64,000 bases of DNA from Rhizobium sp. Q54 (GTDB lineage: Bacteria; Pseudomonadota; Alphaproteobacteria; UBA2966; CAIVPW01). Within the stretch, counting starts at the first letter, position 1, and each line of letters opens with the position of its first letter. The notes beneath the pieces are model-generated. The model saw only the letters and a list, made by a program, of their open reading frames with translations. It was not told where the DNA came from and ran no database searches. Shown here piece by piece: positions 1-9,670 of this stretch. Made by a program: the position numbers and the translations under genes. The DNA is taken from contig CAMEYM010000013.1 of the NCBI GenBank assembly GCA_945947575.1, forward strand, positions 1 through 64,000. The letters run 5' to 3'.

Positions 1-492
1 GGCCTGCTTGCGCAGCTCGATGAACGCCGCGACCTTGGCGCGCAGGATGACCGGCTCGACCGGCTTGAAGACATAGTCGACCGCTCCCGCCGAGTAGCCG
101 CGGAAGATGTGCGCTTCGTCGCGGTCCATCGCGGTCAGGAAGATCAGCGGGATGCGCCGCGAGCGCTCGCGCTGGCGAATCAACGTCGCCGTCTCGTAGC
201 CGTCGATCCCCGGCATGCGCACGTCGAGGAGGATGGCAGCGAAGTCGCGCTCCAGGACGAGCCGGAGCGCTTCCTTGCCGGACGAGGCACACACCAGGTC
301 GGCGTCGAGGTCTGTGAGGATTTCGGTGACCGCCTTCAAGTTGTGAACGTCGTCGTCCACCAGCAGGACCGACGGGCGCCGCGCCGCGGCCATCGACCCC
401 AGCGAGGTCTCGTCGTTGGCAGGCGGGCTGGCCGATCGCTGCTTGTTGACGATCTCGTTCACTGCGGCCTCTTGTGGACGGGGCTCATTCAC
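1..492 (-). CDS. response regulator, receiver domain (C-terminus cut by window edge)
   Basis: Translation from a GTG at 492 gives a short Pro/Ala-rich lead, then a CheY-type receiver domain. The acidic pair is in LLVDDD, the phospho-acceptor aspartate is in ILLDVRMPGIDGYE, the conserved Thr is in IFLTA and the Lys is in VFKPVEP. The frame stays open to base 1, so any C-terminal output domain lies outside the window. The GTG overlaps the TGA of the upstream hybrid kinase in a GTGA junction, which implies translational coupling and makes this the likely partner or phosphorelay output of that kinase. An internal ATG at MAAARRPS is a possible later start. Receiver identity is certain. Whether it is a single-domain regulator or carries an effector cannot be seen. 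Confidence 0.9.
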   Translation of the reverse strand, partial: MNEPRPQEAAVNEIVNKQRSASPPANDETSLGSMAAARRPSVLLVDDDVHNLKAVTEILTDLDADLVCASSGKEALRLVLERDFAAILLDVRMPGIDGYETATLIRQRERSRRIPLIFLTAMDRDEAHIFRGYSAGAVDYVFKPVEPVILRAKVAAFIELRKQA

Positions 493-3400
493 GCTGCGTT
501 ACGCGTCGGATAGAGGCGGGCGCGCAGCATGGCGGTGAGCTGGTCGGGATCGACCGGCTTCGGGATGTAGTCGGAAGCGCCCGCGTCGAGGCATTTCTGG
601 CGATCCTCCTTCATGGCCTTCGCGCTCACTGCGATCAGCGGCAGCGTGCGGTACTGCTTCATCTTGGAGATACGGCGCATCGTCTCATACCCGTCCATCT
701 CCGGCATCATGATATCGACCAGCACGGCGTCGATCCCCGGGGTCGACTTGATCAATTTGATGCCGTTTCTGCCGTTCTCGGCATAGACGACTTCGACGTT
801 GTACTGCTCGAGCAGGCTCGAGAGCGCAAAGATGTTGCGGATGTCGTCGTCGATGATGGCGATCTTGGCGCCCGCCAGGATCGGATCCTCGCGCTCGGCG
901 CGGCGCACCGCATCCTGCAGCGGCACCGGCAACTCGGTGACGCGCTGATGCAGGTTCATGCTGGCCTTGGCGAGCAGGTGATGCTCGCTGCGCGCGACGG
1001 TGATGCGTCCCGGCATGCGCTCGCGCAGGCCGGCGAGCTGCCGCTCTGAGACGCCCTCCGGCGAGTAGAACACCACCAGCGCCGAAGTCGCGAGCCCGTC
1101 GGTGAGCAGCTGCTCGACCTGGGCGATGGCGCCGGCCGCGTTGGCGCTCGCATCGACGACGATGCAGTCGAACATCTGATCGACCACGTCGGCAGTCGAT
1201 GCGCCGGGCGAAGACGTCGTGATGGTGACCGCGAAGGTCGCGAACAGCTGCGCCACGTCGTGGCCGTTGCCGGCGCTGCCACGCACCAGCAACAGGTTGC
1301 GGTCGTGGCGCGCTGCGAACGACTTGAGGCCCATGAACGCCTGGGCGATCTGGGCGGGTTCGGCGGCGGTGGGGGTGAGGCCGATGGCGCCCATGCCGAG
1401 CGCGCGCGCCCGCTGCCCTTCGGCGGCGAACACATGGATCGGGATGTGGCGCAAATCGACCGCGTGCTTGCAACGATCGAGGATCGCCCAGCCGTCGCTG
1501 TCGGCCATGTCTGCGTTGAGCACGGCGGCATGGATGCGGTGTTTGCGCAACAGCGGCACGACATCCTTGCCCGCCGAGGTGACGATGCCCTTGAAGCCCG
1601 AGTCGCGCGCGATCTTCAGAAGGTTGGCGGCACGCAGCGGATCCGGCTCGATGATGAGCACGGCCGAGCCGGAGCCCTTGAGGTTGTTGCGGTCGTCGAT
1701 GACCACCGCGGTGGTCTCGGCGCCGGCGGCGATCTCCATCTCCTCGGCGGTCGCCTCGGTGCGCACCGACAGGCCGCGTTCTTTGTGCTGCACGGTCTGC
1801 TTCTGCACCTGCTCGGCATTGAGCGGCAGGTAGAGGGTGAAGGTCGATCCCTTATCGACTTCCGACGACACCGCGATCTCGCCGCCCAGCAGGCGCGCGA
1901 TCTCGCGGCAGATGGACAAACCAAGGCCGGTGCCGCCGTACTTGCGCGTGGTGGAGCCGTCCGCCTGCTGGAACGGCTCGAAGATGATCTTCTGGTTGTC
2001 GCGGCTGATGCCGATGCCGGTGTCCGAAACCGCGAAGGCGATGACCGGGTCGGCGTGGCTCAGCACCGGATGGTCCTCGGCCCAGCCGCTCTTGGCGACC
2101 ATGGCGCGCATGGACACCGTGCCCTCGTGCGTGAACTTGAAGGCGTTCGACAACAGGTTGAGCAGAACCTGCTGCAGCCGCATCTGGTCGGTGTAGAGGC
2201 TGGCGGGCAGGGCAGGATCGAACTCGACGTCGAACGTCAGCTTCTTGTTCGCGGCAACCTGCTCGAAGGTGCGCGTGAGCTGGGTGGAGAGGTGGTCGAA
2301 GTTGACCTCGTGGAACTGCAGCGTCATCGCGCCCGACTCGATCTTGGATAGATCCAAGATGTCGTTGATGAGCGTCAGCAGGTCTGAGCCGGACGAGTGG
2401 ATCGTCTCGGCGCACTCGACCTGCTTCTCGGTGAGGTTCTTGCTCGGGTTGTCGGCCAGGAGCTTGGACAGCACCAGCATGCTGTTCAGCGGCGTGCGCA
2501 CCTCGTGCGACATGTTGGCCAAGAACTCGGATTTGAAGCGCGAGGTGAGAGCGAGCTGCTCGGCCTTCTCTTCGACCGCGCGCTTGGCGCGCTCCACTTC
2601 GCGGTTGATCGCCTCCACCTGCTTCTTCTCTTGGGCGAGCAGGCGGGCCTTGTCTTGGAGCTCGTCGTTCTTGCCGCGCAGGGCTTCCTGCTGGGCCTTG
2701 AGGAGTTCTTCCGATTCGCGCAGCGAGGCGGCTTGCTGCTCGAGGCGGTCGTTGGTGTTCTTCAACTCCTGCTGCTGGATCTGCAACTCGCCGGTCAGCA
2801 ACTGCGACTGTTTCAGCAGGTCCTCGGTGCGCATGTTCGCCGAGATCGTGTTCAACACGATACCGATCGATTCCATGAGCTGATCGAGGAACGAAAGGTG
2901 CGTCTCGGAGAATCGCGCGAACGACGCGAGCTCGAGCACCGCCTGGATTTCGCCTTCGAACAACACGGGCAGCACGACGATGACCAGCGGCCGCAATTCG
3001 CCGAGGCCAGAGTTGATGCGGATGTAGTCCTCCGGCACCTCGGCCAGGATGATGCGCTGCCTCTCGTAGGCGCACTGTCCGACCAGCCCTTCACGGAGGC
3101 GGAAGCGGTTGGCGAGGCTCTTGCGCTCCTTGTAGGCGTAGGAGGCGAGGAGCTCGAGCACCTGCTCCTCCTTGTCGCCGCGCGTCTCCTCGGTGCGCGC
3201 CACGTAGAACACGCCGTGCTGCGCGCCGACCAGCGGTGCGAGCTCCGACAGGATGAGGTTCGACACCGTGACGAGGTCGCGTTCGCCCTGCAGCAGTCGG
3301 GTGAACCGCGCGATGTTCGTCTTCAGCCAGTCCTGCTCGGTGTTTTTCAACGTGGTGTCGCGCAGGTTGCGAATCATCTCGTTGATGTTGTCTTTCAGCG

Positions 3401-6296
3401 CCGCGACTTCGCCCGACGCGGTCACCGTGATCGACCGGGTGAGGTCACCTTTGGTCACGGCGGTGGCTACCTCGGCGATGGCGCGCACCTGGTTGGTCAG
3501 GTTGGCGGCGAGCTGGTTCACGTTGTCCGTGAGGTCGCGCCACAAACCGGCGGCGCCCGGCACCTTCGCCTGGCCGCCCAGCTTGCCTTCGACGCCCACT
3601 TCGCGGGCCACGTTGGTCACCTGGTCACCGAAGGTGGCCAGCGTGACGATCATTCGGTTAATCGTTTCGGCGAGTGCCGCGATCTCGCCCTTCGCGGCCA
3701 CCGTCAGGTTGCGCGTCAGGTCGCCTTGCGCCACCGCGGTCACCACGTCGGCGATGTCTCGCACCTGGTTGGTGAGGTTGGCGGCCATCATGTTCACGTT
3801 GTCGGTGAGGTCCTTCCACGTGCCACCGACGCCCTTCACCTGGGCCTGACCGCCGAGCTTGCCTTCGGTGCCGACTTCGCGCGCCACGCGGGTCACTTCC
3901 GAGGAGAACGAGTTGAGCTGGTCCACCATGGTGTTGACGGTGCCCTTCAGCTCCAAGATTTCGCCCTTGGCGTCGACGGTGATCTTTCTGGAGAGGTCGC
4001 CGCGCGCCACGGCGGTGGTCACTTCGGCGATGTTGCGCACCTGGTTGGTCAGGTTCGACGCCATGAAGTTCACGTTGTCGGTGAGGTCCTTCCACGTACC
4101 GGCGACGCCCTTCACGACGGCCTGGCCGCCGAGCTTGCCTTCGGTGCCCACTTCGCGGGCCACGCGCGACACTTCCGAGGCGAACGAGGACAGCTGGTCC
4201 ACCATGGTGTTGATGGTGTTCTTCAGCTCCAAGATTTCGCCGCGCACGTCCACGGTGATCTTCTTGGTCAAGTCGCCGTTGGCGACCGCGGTCGTCACGT
4301 CGGCGATGTTACGCACCTGAGACGTCAGGTTCGTCGCCATGGCGTTGACGTTGTCGGTGAGGTCCTTCCACGTGCCGGCGACGCCCTTCACCTGGGCCTG
4401 GCCGCCGAGCTTGCCTTCCGTACCCACTTCGCGCGCCACGCGCGTCACTTCCGAAGCGAACGAGGACAGCTGGTCCACCATCGTGTTGATGGTGTTCTTC
4501 AGCTCCAAGATTTCGCCCTTCACGTCCACGGTGATCTTCTTGGACAAGTCGCCCATGGCGACCGCCGTCGTCACCTGGGCGATGTTACGCACCTGGTTGG
4601 TCAGGTTCGTCGCCATCAGGTTCACGTTGTCGGTGAGGTCCTTCCAGGTGCCGGCGACGCCCTTCACCTGGGCCTGGCCGCCGAGCTTGCCTTCGGTGCC
4701 CACTTCGCGCGCCACGCGCGACACTTCCGAGGCGAACGAGCCGAGCTGGTCCACCATCGTGTTGATGGTGTTCTTCAGCTCCAAGATCTCGCCCTTCACG
4801 TCCACGGTGATCTTCTTGGTGAGGTTGCCGTTGGCGACTGCCGTGGTGACGTCGGCGATGTTACGCACCTGAGAAGTCAGGTTCGTCGCCATGGCGTTCA
4901 CGTTGTCGGTGAGGTCCTTCCAGGTGCCGGCGATGCCCTTCACTTGGGCCTGACCGCCGAGTTTGCCTTCGGTGCCCACTTCGCGCGCCACGCGCGTCAC
5001 TTCCGAGGCGAAGGAGTTGAGCTGGTCCACCATCGTGTTGATGGTGTTCTTCAGCTCCAAGATTTCGCCCTTCACGTCCACGGTGATCTTCTTGGACAAG
5101 TCGCCGCGGGCCACGGCGGTGGTCACGTCGGCGATGTTACGCACCTGAGAGGTCAGGTTCGTCGCCATGGCGTTCACGTTGTCGGTGAGGTCCTTCCACG
5201 TACCGGCGACGCCGCGCACGTTTGCCTGACCGCCGAGCTTGCCTTCGGTACCCACTTCGCGGGCCACGCGCGTCACTTCCGAGGCGAAGGACGAGAGCTG
5301 GTCCACCATCGTGTTGATGGTGTTCTTCAGTTCGAGCACCTCGCCCTTGACGTCCACGGTGATCTTCTTGGTGAGGTTGCCGTTGGCGACCGCGGTCGTT
5401 ACGTCGGCGATGTTACGCACCTGAGTCGTCAGGTTCGTCGCCATGGCGTTCACGTTGTCGGTGAGGTCCTTCCACGTGCCGCCGACGCCCTTCACGTGCG
5501 CCTGGCCGCCCAGCTTGCCTTCGGTGCCTACTTCGCGCGCGACGCGCGTCACTTCCGAGGCGAACGAGGACAGCTGGTCCACCATCGTGTTGATGGTGTT
5601 CTTGAGGGCGAGAATTTCGCCCTTCACGTCCACAGTGATCTTTTTGGTCAGGTCGCCGCGCGCCACGGCGGTGGTCACCTCGGCGATGTTACGCACCTGA
5701 TTGGTCAGGTTCGTCGCCATGAGGTTCACGTTGTCGGTGAGATCCTTCCAGGTGCCGGCGACGCCCTTCACTTTGGCCTGGCCGCCGAGCTTGCCTTCGG
5801 TACCCACCTCGCGAGCCACGCGCGTCACTTCCGCGGCGAACGAGCCGAGCTGCGCCACCATCGAGTTCACGAGCTTGCCGATGCGCAGAAATTCGCCGCG
5901 CAGCGGCTTGTCGTCGACCTCGAGCACGACGGTCTGCGACAGGTCGCCCTTGGCGACCGAGCCGATCACGCGCGCGACTTCGGCCACCGGGTATGCGAGG
6001 TCCGAGATCAGCGAATTGATCGCGTCGATCTTGGTGCGCCAGCCGCCGGTCGCGTTCGCGAGCTTGCCGCGCTGGTTGATCTTGCCTTCCTTGCCGACGA
6101 CCTGGGCGAGGCGCTCGAACTCCGCCATCGCGTCGCGGTTGAGGTCCACGACGTCGTTGAACGCCTCGGCGATCATTCCGTCGATGCCGCCGCTATCCAC
6201 CGGCAGACGCACCGAAAAGTCGCCTTTCCGCAGCGCGCGCAGGGCCTTCAACAGGTCCTGGCCGCGCAGGTTGCTCATCGTCACGACTTCATGCAT
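489..6296 (-). CDS. giant poly-HAMP hybrid histidine kinase (HAMP repeats-GAF-HisKA-HATPase-REC)
   Basis: The protein is 1935 aa from the ATG at 6296, which has GAGG six bases upstream; a TTG at 6308 would add four residues. There is no signal peptide or membrane segment, so it is predicted to be cytoplasmic. Residues about 15-985 are a diverged HAMP followed by tandem 92-residue HAMP units ([13 protein letters not shown] then [20 protein letters not shown]). A GAF-like domain follows at about 990-1150, then a long coiled coil, a HisKA H-box with the phospho-acceptor His at 1264 ([12 protein letters not shown]), and a HATPase with DTGIGI and GGTGLGLSI. Next come two weak receiver-like domains and a canonical C-terminal receiver with Asp 1861 ([13 protein letters not shown]). 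This architecture resembles group III (Nik1/Os-1 type) kinases, which sense osmotic or other stress in fungi and also occur in bacteria. The signal sensed here is unknown. Confidence 0.95.
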   Translation of the reverse strand: MHEVVTMSNLRGQDLLKALRALRKGDFSVRLPVDSGGIDGMIAEAFNDVVDLNRDAMAEFERLAQVVGKEGKINQRGKLANATGGWRTKIDAINSLISDLAYPVAEVARVIGSVAKGDLSQTVVLEVDDKPLRGEFLRIGKLVNSMVAQLGSFAAEVTRVAREVGTEGKLGGQAKVKGVAGTWKDLTDNVNLMATNLTNQVRNIAEVTTAVARGDLTKKITVDVKGEILALKNTINTMVDQLSSFASEVTRVAREVGTEGKLGGQAHVKGVGGTWKDLTDNVNAMATNLTTQVRNIADVTTAVANGNLTKKITVDVKGEVLELKNTINTMVDQLSSFASEVTRVAREVGTEGKLGGQANVRGVAGTWKDLTDNVNAMATNLTSQVRNIADVTTAVARGDLSKKITVDVKGEILELKNTINTMVDQLNSFASEVTRVAREVGTEGKLGGQAQVKGIAGTWKDLTDNVNAMATNLTSQVRNIADVTTAVANGNLTKKITVDVKGEILELKNTINTMVDQLGSFASEVSRVAREVGTEGKLGGQAQVKGVAGTWKDLTDNVNLMATNLTNQVRNIAQVTTAVAMGDLSKKITVDVKGEILELKNTINTMVDQLSSFASEVTRVAREVGTEGKLGGQAQVKGVAGTWKDLTDNVNAMATNLTSQVRNIADVTTAVANGDLTKKITVDVRGEILELKNTINTMVDQLSSFASEVSRVAREVGTEGKLGGQAVVKGVAGTWKDLTDNVNFMASNLTNQVRNIAEVTTAVARGDLSRKITVDAKGEILELKGTVNTMVDQLNSFSSEVTRVAREVGTEGKLGGQAQVKGVGGTWKDLTDNVNMMAANLTNQVRDIADVVTAVAQGDLTRNLTVAAKGEIAALAETINRMIVTLATFGDQVTNVAREVGVEGKLGGQAKVPGAAGLWRDLTDNVNQLAANLTNQVRAIAEVATAVTKGDLTRSITVTASGEVAALKDNINEMIRNLRDTTLKNTEQDWLKTNIARFTRLLQGERDLVTVSNLILSELAPLVGAQHGVFYVARTEETRGDKEEQVLELLASYAYKERKSLANRFRLREGLVGQCAYERQRIILAEVPEDYIRINSGLGELRPLVIVVLPVLFEGEIQAVLELASFARFSETHLSFLDQLMESIGIVLNTISANMRTEDLLKQSQLLTGELQIQQQELKNTNDRLEQQAASLRESEELLKAQQEALRGKNDELQDKARLLAQEKKQVEAINREVERAKRAVEEKAEQLALTSRFKSEFLANMSHEVRTPLNSMLVLSKLLADNPSKNLTEKQVECAETIHSSGSDLLTLINDILDLSKIESGAMTLQFHEVNFDHLSTQLTRTFEQVAANKKLTFDVEFDPALPASLYTDQMRLQQVLLNLLSNAFKFTHEGTVSMRAMVAKSGWAEDHPVLSHADPVIAFAVSDTGIGISRDNQKIIFEPFQQADGSTTRKYGGTGLGLSICREIARLLGGEIAVSSEVDKGSTFTLYLPLNAEQVQKQTVQHKERGLSVRTEATAEEMEIAAGAETTAVVIDDRNNLKGSGSAVLIIEPDPLRAANLLKIARDSGFKGIVTSAGKDVVPLLRKHRIHAAVLNADMADSDGWAILDRCKHAVDLRHIPIHVFAAEGQRARALGMGAIGLTPTAAEPAQIAQAFMGLKSFAARHDRNLLLVRGSAGNGHDVAQLFATFAVTITTSSPGASTADVVDQMFDCIVVDASANAAGAIAQVEQLLTDGLATSALVVFYSPEGVSERQLAGLRERMPGRITVARSEHHLLAKASMNLHQRVTELPVPLQDAVRRAEREDPILAGAKIAIIDDDIRNIFALSSLLEQYNVEVVYAENGRNGIKLIKSTPGIDAVLVDIMMPEMDGYETMRRISKMKQYRTLPLIAVSAKAMKEDRQKCLDAGASDYIPKPVDPDQLTAMLRARLYPTRNAA
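3460..5943 (-). repeat. nine tandem 276-bp units encoding HAMP repeats
   Basis: The repeat is in-frame coding DNA inside the hybrid kinase. The marker GCCTTCGGT or its close variants recurs on the plus strand at 3585, 3861, 4137, 4413, 4689, 4965, 5241, 5517 and 5793, an exact 276-base (92-codon) period. The inner units are nearly identical at the DNA level, while the outer ones (around 3585 and 5793) are diverged. This is the pattern expected from unequal recombination or slippage, with older end units. Confidence 0.95.
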
Positions 6297-6708
6297 GGCG
6301 AGCCTCAAGATTCAGAAAACAGGGAAGCAAAGCGCCCAAACATGGTTCCGGAGACACGAACTCAACGGACCACGCAGTCCCAACGCTCGGGATAGGGGCG
6401 GGGCCGGGGCTGCTCCCGGGGTGGCTGACAGCGGGCACTGGACCAATGTGCGGGATGCGAGCGCGGCGGATCGTTTGCGGCGCCGATGCAGTGGACCTGA
6501 CGAGGAATCTCGTTCCGTCCGCAGGCCACCTACCCATCGTGCTCCCTTATTACTTTCGGGCCGCGAATCTCGGCCGGTTTGTTTCGTTCGGCCTACCTCC
6601 TTGGAGATAAGCCGACGAAAGACGCTGCCTCGGCCGCAACCCTCGACCCGACGTTCGCCGCTTGATGGTCCCCGGAGCACTCCTTCCGAGGGGCACCGCG
6701 GCCGGAGA

Positions 6709-6729
6709 GCCCTACTTTTGGGGTAGGGC
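6709..6729. repeat. inverted repeat, 7-bp arms
   Basis: The arms are GCCCTAC and GTAGGGC around a seven-base loop rich in T and G. There is no T-tract on either side, so it does not look like an intrinsic terminator. It could be an operator or part of a structured leader. Confidence 0.5.
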
Positions 6730-6801
6730 CTGTTCCGGCCATGCTCCGGAGAATCCCTTGTGCTGTCGTCAGGAGGTATCGGGTGAAGACCTGAGAGAGC
6801 C

Positions 6802-6823
6802 GGGCCTAGGATTCCCTAGGCCC
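6802..6823. repeat. perfect hairpin, 9-bp arms, 4-base loop
   Basis: GGGCCTAGG and CCTAGGCCC flank the loop ATTC. The stem is perfect, but no run of T follows on either strand. It is 170-200 bp upstream of the exported-protein gene, which fits an operator or an RNA element better than a terminator. Confidence 0.6.
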
Positions 6824-6946
6824 TACCGCGCTCCCGACAATTTGTGGCAGTGCGCCACGCCGCAACCGTGGCCTTTGCCGCTAGGCTCGGGGCGGCCACG
6901 TGCTCTGCGGTGTAAGGGCCAGACCCTATTGCTGGCTTGGACGTAG

Positions 6947-6965
6947 CACCGTCACTGTGACGGTG
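6947..6965. promoter_or_regulatory. 19-bp palindrome upstream of exported-protein gene
   Basis: CACCGTCAC and GTGACGGTG flank a single central T, giving a perfect 19-bp dyad. It ends 35 bases before the chosen GTG start at 7001, the position expected of a repressor operator or a MerR-type spacer site. No regulator gene is adjacent, so the binding protein is unknown. Confidence 0.55.
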
Positions 6966-7000
6966 AAGGTTTGAACGTGCGGGACATGAGGAGCGACGCT

Positions 7001-7594
7001 GTGAGCTCTAGCGCTGCTGCCAGGACGACGGGGCGGACCATCGCCGCCGCTGCGCTGCTGGCCGCTTCCTGGCTTCCGGCGAGCGCCGCTGGTCAGGCGT
7101 ACCAGGCCGAGGCTGCGCCGGACGGGTGGCGGGCTTGGCTGTTCTCGACGGCCCCCGCAACGCCGGAGCGCCGCCTCGACCTTGGCGTCCTGCCCGACGA
7201 CCGGTCCTCCCGTGTCGCCGCATTTGTCACCTATCCGGTCGTGAGCGGCCTGCATGCCGGCCTGCGGCTCGACGGCACCATCGACGGCGCCGGCGCCCAC
7301 GCCAACACCGCCCTTCTGGTGCTGCGCCTGCCCTTGTTCGGATCGCCCGAGGCGCCGGCGCGCGCCGCCGCCATGGGCGGAACTGCGACGTACGCGCCGC
7401 GCCGGGCCGTGCGGTCCGAGAACTCAACCTCGGCGAGCGCTGTTCCCGACAGCCTGCTCGGACGTCTGCTCGACCCGTCCTTCTACTGGCAGGCCCTGCG
7501 CCTCGACGTGCCGGCGCGCTGGCTCACCGGCGACGACGAGGCCCCGTCCGCCGTGATGCTGCCACCGGTGCGGGTGTCTCAGCCCGGCGTCTAG
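7001..7594 (+). CDS. hypothetical exported protein
   Basis: The GTG at 7001 is preceded by AGGAG at a seven-base spacing. It begins a 197-residue protein with a clean signal peptide: an n-region with two Arg, a hydrophobic IAAAALLAASWLPASA, and a probable cleavage site near ASA-A. Upstream in-frame starts (TTG 6971, GTG 6977, ATG 6986) have weaker ribosome sites. The mature part is Ala/Pro/Arg-rich, with no cysteine pair, repeat or motif I recognise. A palindromic operator candidate lies just upstream. It probably acts in the periplasm or envelope; the function is unknown. Confidence 0.65.
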   Translation: MSSSAAARTTGRTIAAAALLAASWLPASAAGQAYQAEAAPDGWRAWLFSTAPATPERRLDLGVLPDDRSSRVAAFVTYPVVSGLHAGLRLDGTIDGAGAHANTALLVLRLPLFGSPEAPARAAAMGGTATYAPRRAVRSENSTSASAVPDSLLGRLLDPSFYWQALRLDVPARWLTGDDEAPSAVMLPPVRVSQPGV

Positions 7595-7655
7595 GCCGCG
7601 GCGCGCTGACATCCGCGTGCGAGCAGCACGCGGAGCGAGTAGGGTGGCGGTCCGC

Positions 7656-8882
7656 ATGACCGCCCTGTCTGCCCAACCGCTGCTGTCCGCGCGCCCAGGC
7701 GCGCGCCCCGTCGTTCGGCTGCGCGACGCCAAGCAGCTGCGCGTCCTCAATGGCCACCCCTGGATCTTCTCGAATGAGATCGAGATGGATGCGGCCACCA
7801 GTGCTCTTGAGCCGGGCGCCGTCGTGCGGGTGCAGCGTCACAACGGCGGCCCGGTCGGCACGGCGATCTTCAATCCGCACACCCTGATCGCTGCACGCAT
7901 GCTGGCGCGCGACTCAGACCTCGAGGTGGACCAGGCCTGGCTCGCCGGGCGACTCGCGCGCGCCATCGACGTCCGCTCGCGCCTGTTCGACCGGCCGTAC
8001 TACCGGCTGGTGCATGCGGAGGCCGACGACTTGCCCGGCCTCGTCGTCGACCGCTACGGCGACGTGCTGGTCGTGCAAGCCAACACCGCCGGCATGGACC
8101 GGCTGCTACCCATGCTGTTGCCGGCCCTCACCGACCTGGTGCGGCCGCGCGCCATCGCGTTGCGCAACGACTCGTCGGCACGCGCGCTCGAAGGACTTGC
8201 CGAGGAGGTGCGCTGGGCGACGGAACCCGTCGTGGGCCCGATCCGCATCGAGGAGGCCGGCGCCACGTTCTTTGCCGACGTCATGGCCGGGCAGAAGACG
8301 GGCTGGTTCTACGACCAACGCGACAACCGCGAATTCCTCGCCGGGCTCAGCTCCGGCATGCGCGTGCTCGATGCCTATACCCACACCGGCGGGTTCGCGG
8401 TGCGCTGCGCGCGCGCCGGGGCGACCGCCGTGGTCGCCCTCGATCGCTCCGAGCCCGCACTTGCGTTGGCGGCGCAGGCCGCTGAAGCCTCCGGCGTCGG
8501 TACGAAGTGCACGTTCCAGCGTGCCGAGGTGTTCGAGGAACTCGAGCGCAAGGCGACTGCTGGTGAGCGCTTCGACCTCGTGATTGCCGACCCGCCCGCG
8601 TTCGTCAAATCGAAGCGCGACCTGGACACCGGCCTGCGCGGCTACCGCAAGCTCGCCCGCCTCGCGGCCGCGGTCACCGCGCCGCAAGGCTTCTTGGCGA
8701 TCGCCTCGTGCAGCCACAACGTGCCGGCGGAGGTGTTCCAGGAGCAGGTCGCGCGCGGCATCCACGATGCCCGCCGCGCCGGCCGTATCGTGCGCAGCGC
8801 CGGCGCCGCCCCGGACCACCCGGTGCACCCGCTGCTGCCGGAGTCGGCGTACCTCAAGATGCTGGTGTTGGCGCTCGACTAG
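7656..8882 (+). CDS. class I SAM-dependent rRNA methyltransferase, RlmI-like (PUA + Rossmann)
   Basis: This protein of about 408 aa belongs to the RlmI family, which methylates cytosine C5 in 23S rRNA. An N-terminal PUA-like domain contains the family hallmark NGHPWIFSNEI. The SAM-binding site is VLDAYTHTGGFAVRCA followed by the acidic VVALDRSEPAL. The substrate motif is VIADPPAFVKSKRD, and IASCSHN carries the conserved Cys of m5C enzymes. ATG 7656 is preferred to GTG 7644 because the family starts shortly before the PUA domain. The stop shares the four bases CTAG with the stop of the convergent permease gene. Exact target position in rRNA is inferred from the family only. Confidence 0.88.
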   Translation: MTALSAQPLLSARPGARPVVRLRDAKQLRVLNGHPWIFSNEIEMDAATSALEPGAVVRVQRHNGGPVGTAIFNPHTLIAARMLARDSDLEVDQAWLAGRLARAIDVRSRLFDRPYYRLVHAEADDLPGLVVDRYGDVLVVQANTAGMDRLLPMLLPALTDLVRPRAIALRNDSSARALEGLAEEVRWATEPVVGPIRIEEAGATFFADVMAGQKTGWFYDQRDNREFLAGLSSGMRVLDAYTHTGGFAVRCARAGATAVVALDRSEPALALAAQAAEASGVGTKCTFQRAEVFEELERKATAGERFDLVIADPPAFVKSKRDLDTGLRGYRKLARLAAAVTAPQGFLAIASCSHNVPAEVFQEQVARGIHDARRAGRIVRSAGAAPDHPVHPLLPESAYLKMLVLALD

Positions 8883-9670
8883 GCCTTGTGCAGGGTCTTC
8901 GCCGCTGCCGCGATCAGGATCGCGCCCAGGATCAATTTGAGCGTCGTGTCGGGAGCCACGGACGCCAGCATGCCGCCGGGAATCGCCGCGGCGATCGACG
9001 CCAGGCCCATCGGCAGGGCGATGCGGCGCAGATCGTCGCGCGACGGCAGCATCTTCATCGCGCGATAGCGCATCAGGCCAGCTGTGACGGCGACGACGGA
9101 GATCGCTAGGCTGGCGGTGCCGGCGGTCGCTGCGCTGGCGCCGTACACCAGAATGAGCGTCGGGATGAGGAGCTCGCCACCGGCGACGCCGAGGAGGGCG
9201 GCGATAGCGCCGATGATGGCGCCGAACGCCACGCCGCTCAGCAATCCCGCCCAGGTCTCGCCGCCCAGGAAGCCGACCGGCACGACGGGCATGAACGCCT
9301 CGAGGATCAGGATCGCGGCGATCCCCAACAGCAGCGCGGCCAGGGCACGCTCGAAGCGGCGGTCACTGAATCGCCGCAACACGCCGGGCGCCAGGAATGC
9401 GCCGATCAACGCGCCGATCATGAGTCCGTGGATGGCCATGTCGAAGTCGCGCAGCGACTCGGTGCTCAAGGTCGTCGCACGCACCGCGAACGCGCCGACC
9501 AGGGTGATCAGGCTGACGACGAGGTTCATCGGAACCGCGGCGCGCGCCGACATGCCGAACAGGAGAAGAAGGAGCGGCAGCCGGAACTCGCCGCCGCCGA
9601 CGCCGATCAACCCGGCAACGAAGCCGATCAGCGCCCCCGCGATGAGGGCGCCGGAAGTTTGTCGGCTCAG
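8879..9670 (-). CDS. TauE/SafE family membrane permease (probable sulfite/sulfonate exporter)
   Basis: About 260 residues with roughly eight hydrophobic helices. The duplicated Gly-rich signature appears twice: GFVAGLIGVGGGEFRLPLL near the N-terminus and AIAALLGVAGGELLIPTLI in the middle, as usual for TauE/SafE permeases of organosulfur or sulfite anions. No ATG, GTG or TTG exists between the hydrophobic N-terminus and the end of the upstream gene. The best candidate start is a CTG that overlaps the upstream TGA as CTGA (9670-9668), which would couple the two genes. The start is therefore uncertain. Being coupled to a cyclic-nucleotide-binding protein suggests regulated transport, an inference from position only. 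Confidence 0.85.
   Translation of the reverse strand: MSRQTSGALIAGALIGFVAGLIGVGGGEFRLPLLLLLFGMSARAAVPMNLVVSLITLVGAFAVRATTLSTESLRDFDMAIHGLMIGALIGAFLAPGVLRRFSDRRFERALAALLLGIAAILILEAFMPVVPVGFLGGETWAGLLSGVAFGAIIGAIAALLGVAGGELLIPTLILVYGASAATAGTASLAISVVAVTAGLMRYRAMKMLPSRDDLRRIALPMGLASIAAAIPGGMLASVAPDTTLKLILGAILIAAAAKTLHKA

Larger units (their letters stand above)
6297..7000. other. about 700 bp without a convincing gene
   Basis: This stretch lies between the divergently transcribed kinase and a small exported-protein gene. Short open frames on both strands have no Shine-Dalgarno sequence, no recognisable protein and arginine/proline-rich shadow composition. The stretch contains three clear inverted repeats (6709-6729, 6802-6823, 6947-6965). 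It must hold the promoters of both flanking genes and could hold a small RNA. No known riboswitch consensus was recognised. Confidence 0.6.

Noticed and set aside
3460-5943. Tandem repeat considered as CRISPR or non-coding satellite
   Set aside because: The 276-bp unit is long, has no spacers, and is in-frame coding for HAMP units.
2397-6395. A 1332-codon open frame antisense to the hybrid kinase, rich in His/Gly/Val repeats
   Set aside because: It mirrors the tandem HAMP repeats and GC-rich codon bias of the kinase. No ribosome site, no homologous features, and the opposite frame has complete domains.
6297-7000. Cyclic-di-GMP, TPP or cobalamin riboswitch in the long leader
   Set aside because: Individual fragments resemble parts of consensus sequences, but the paired cores are missing.
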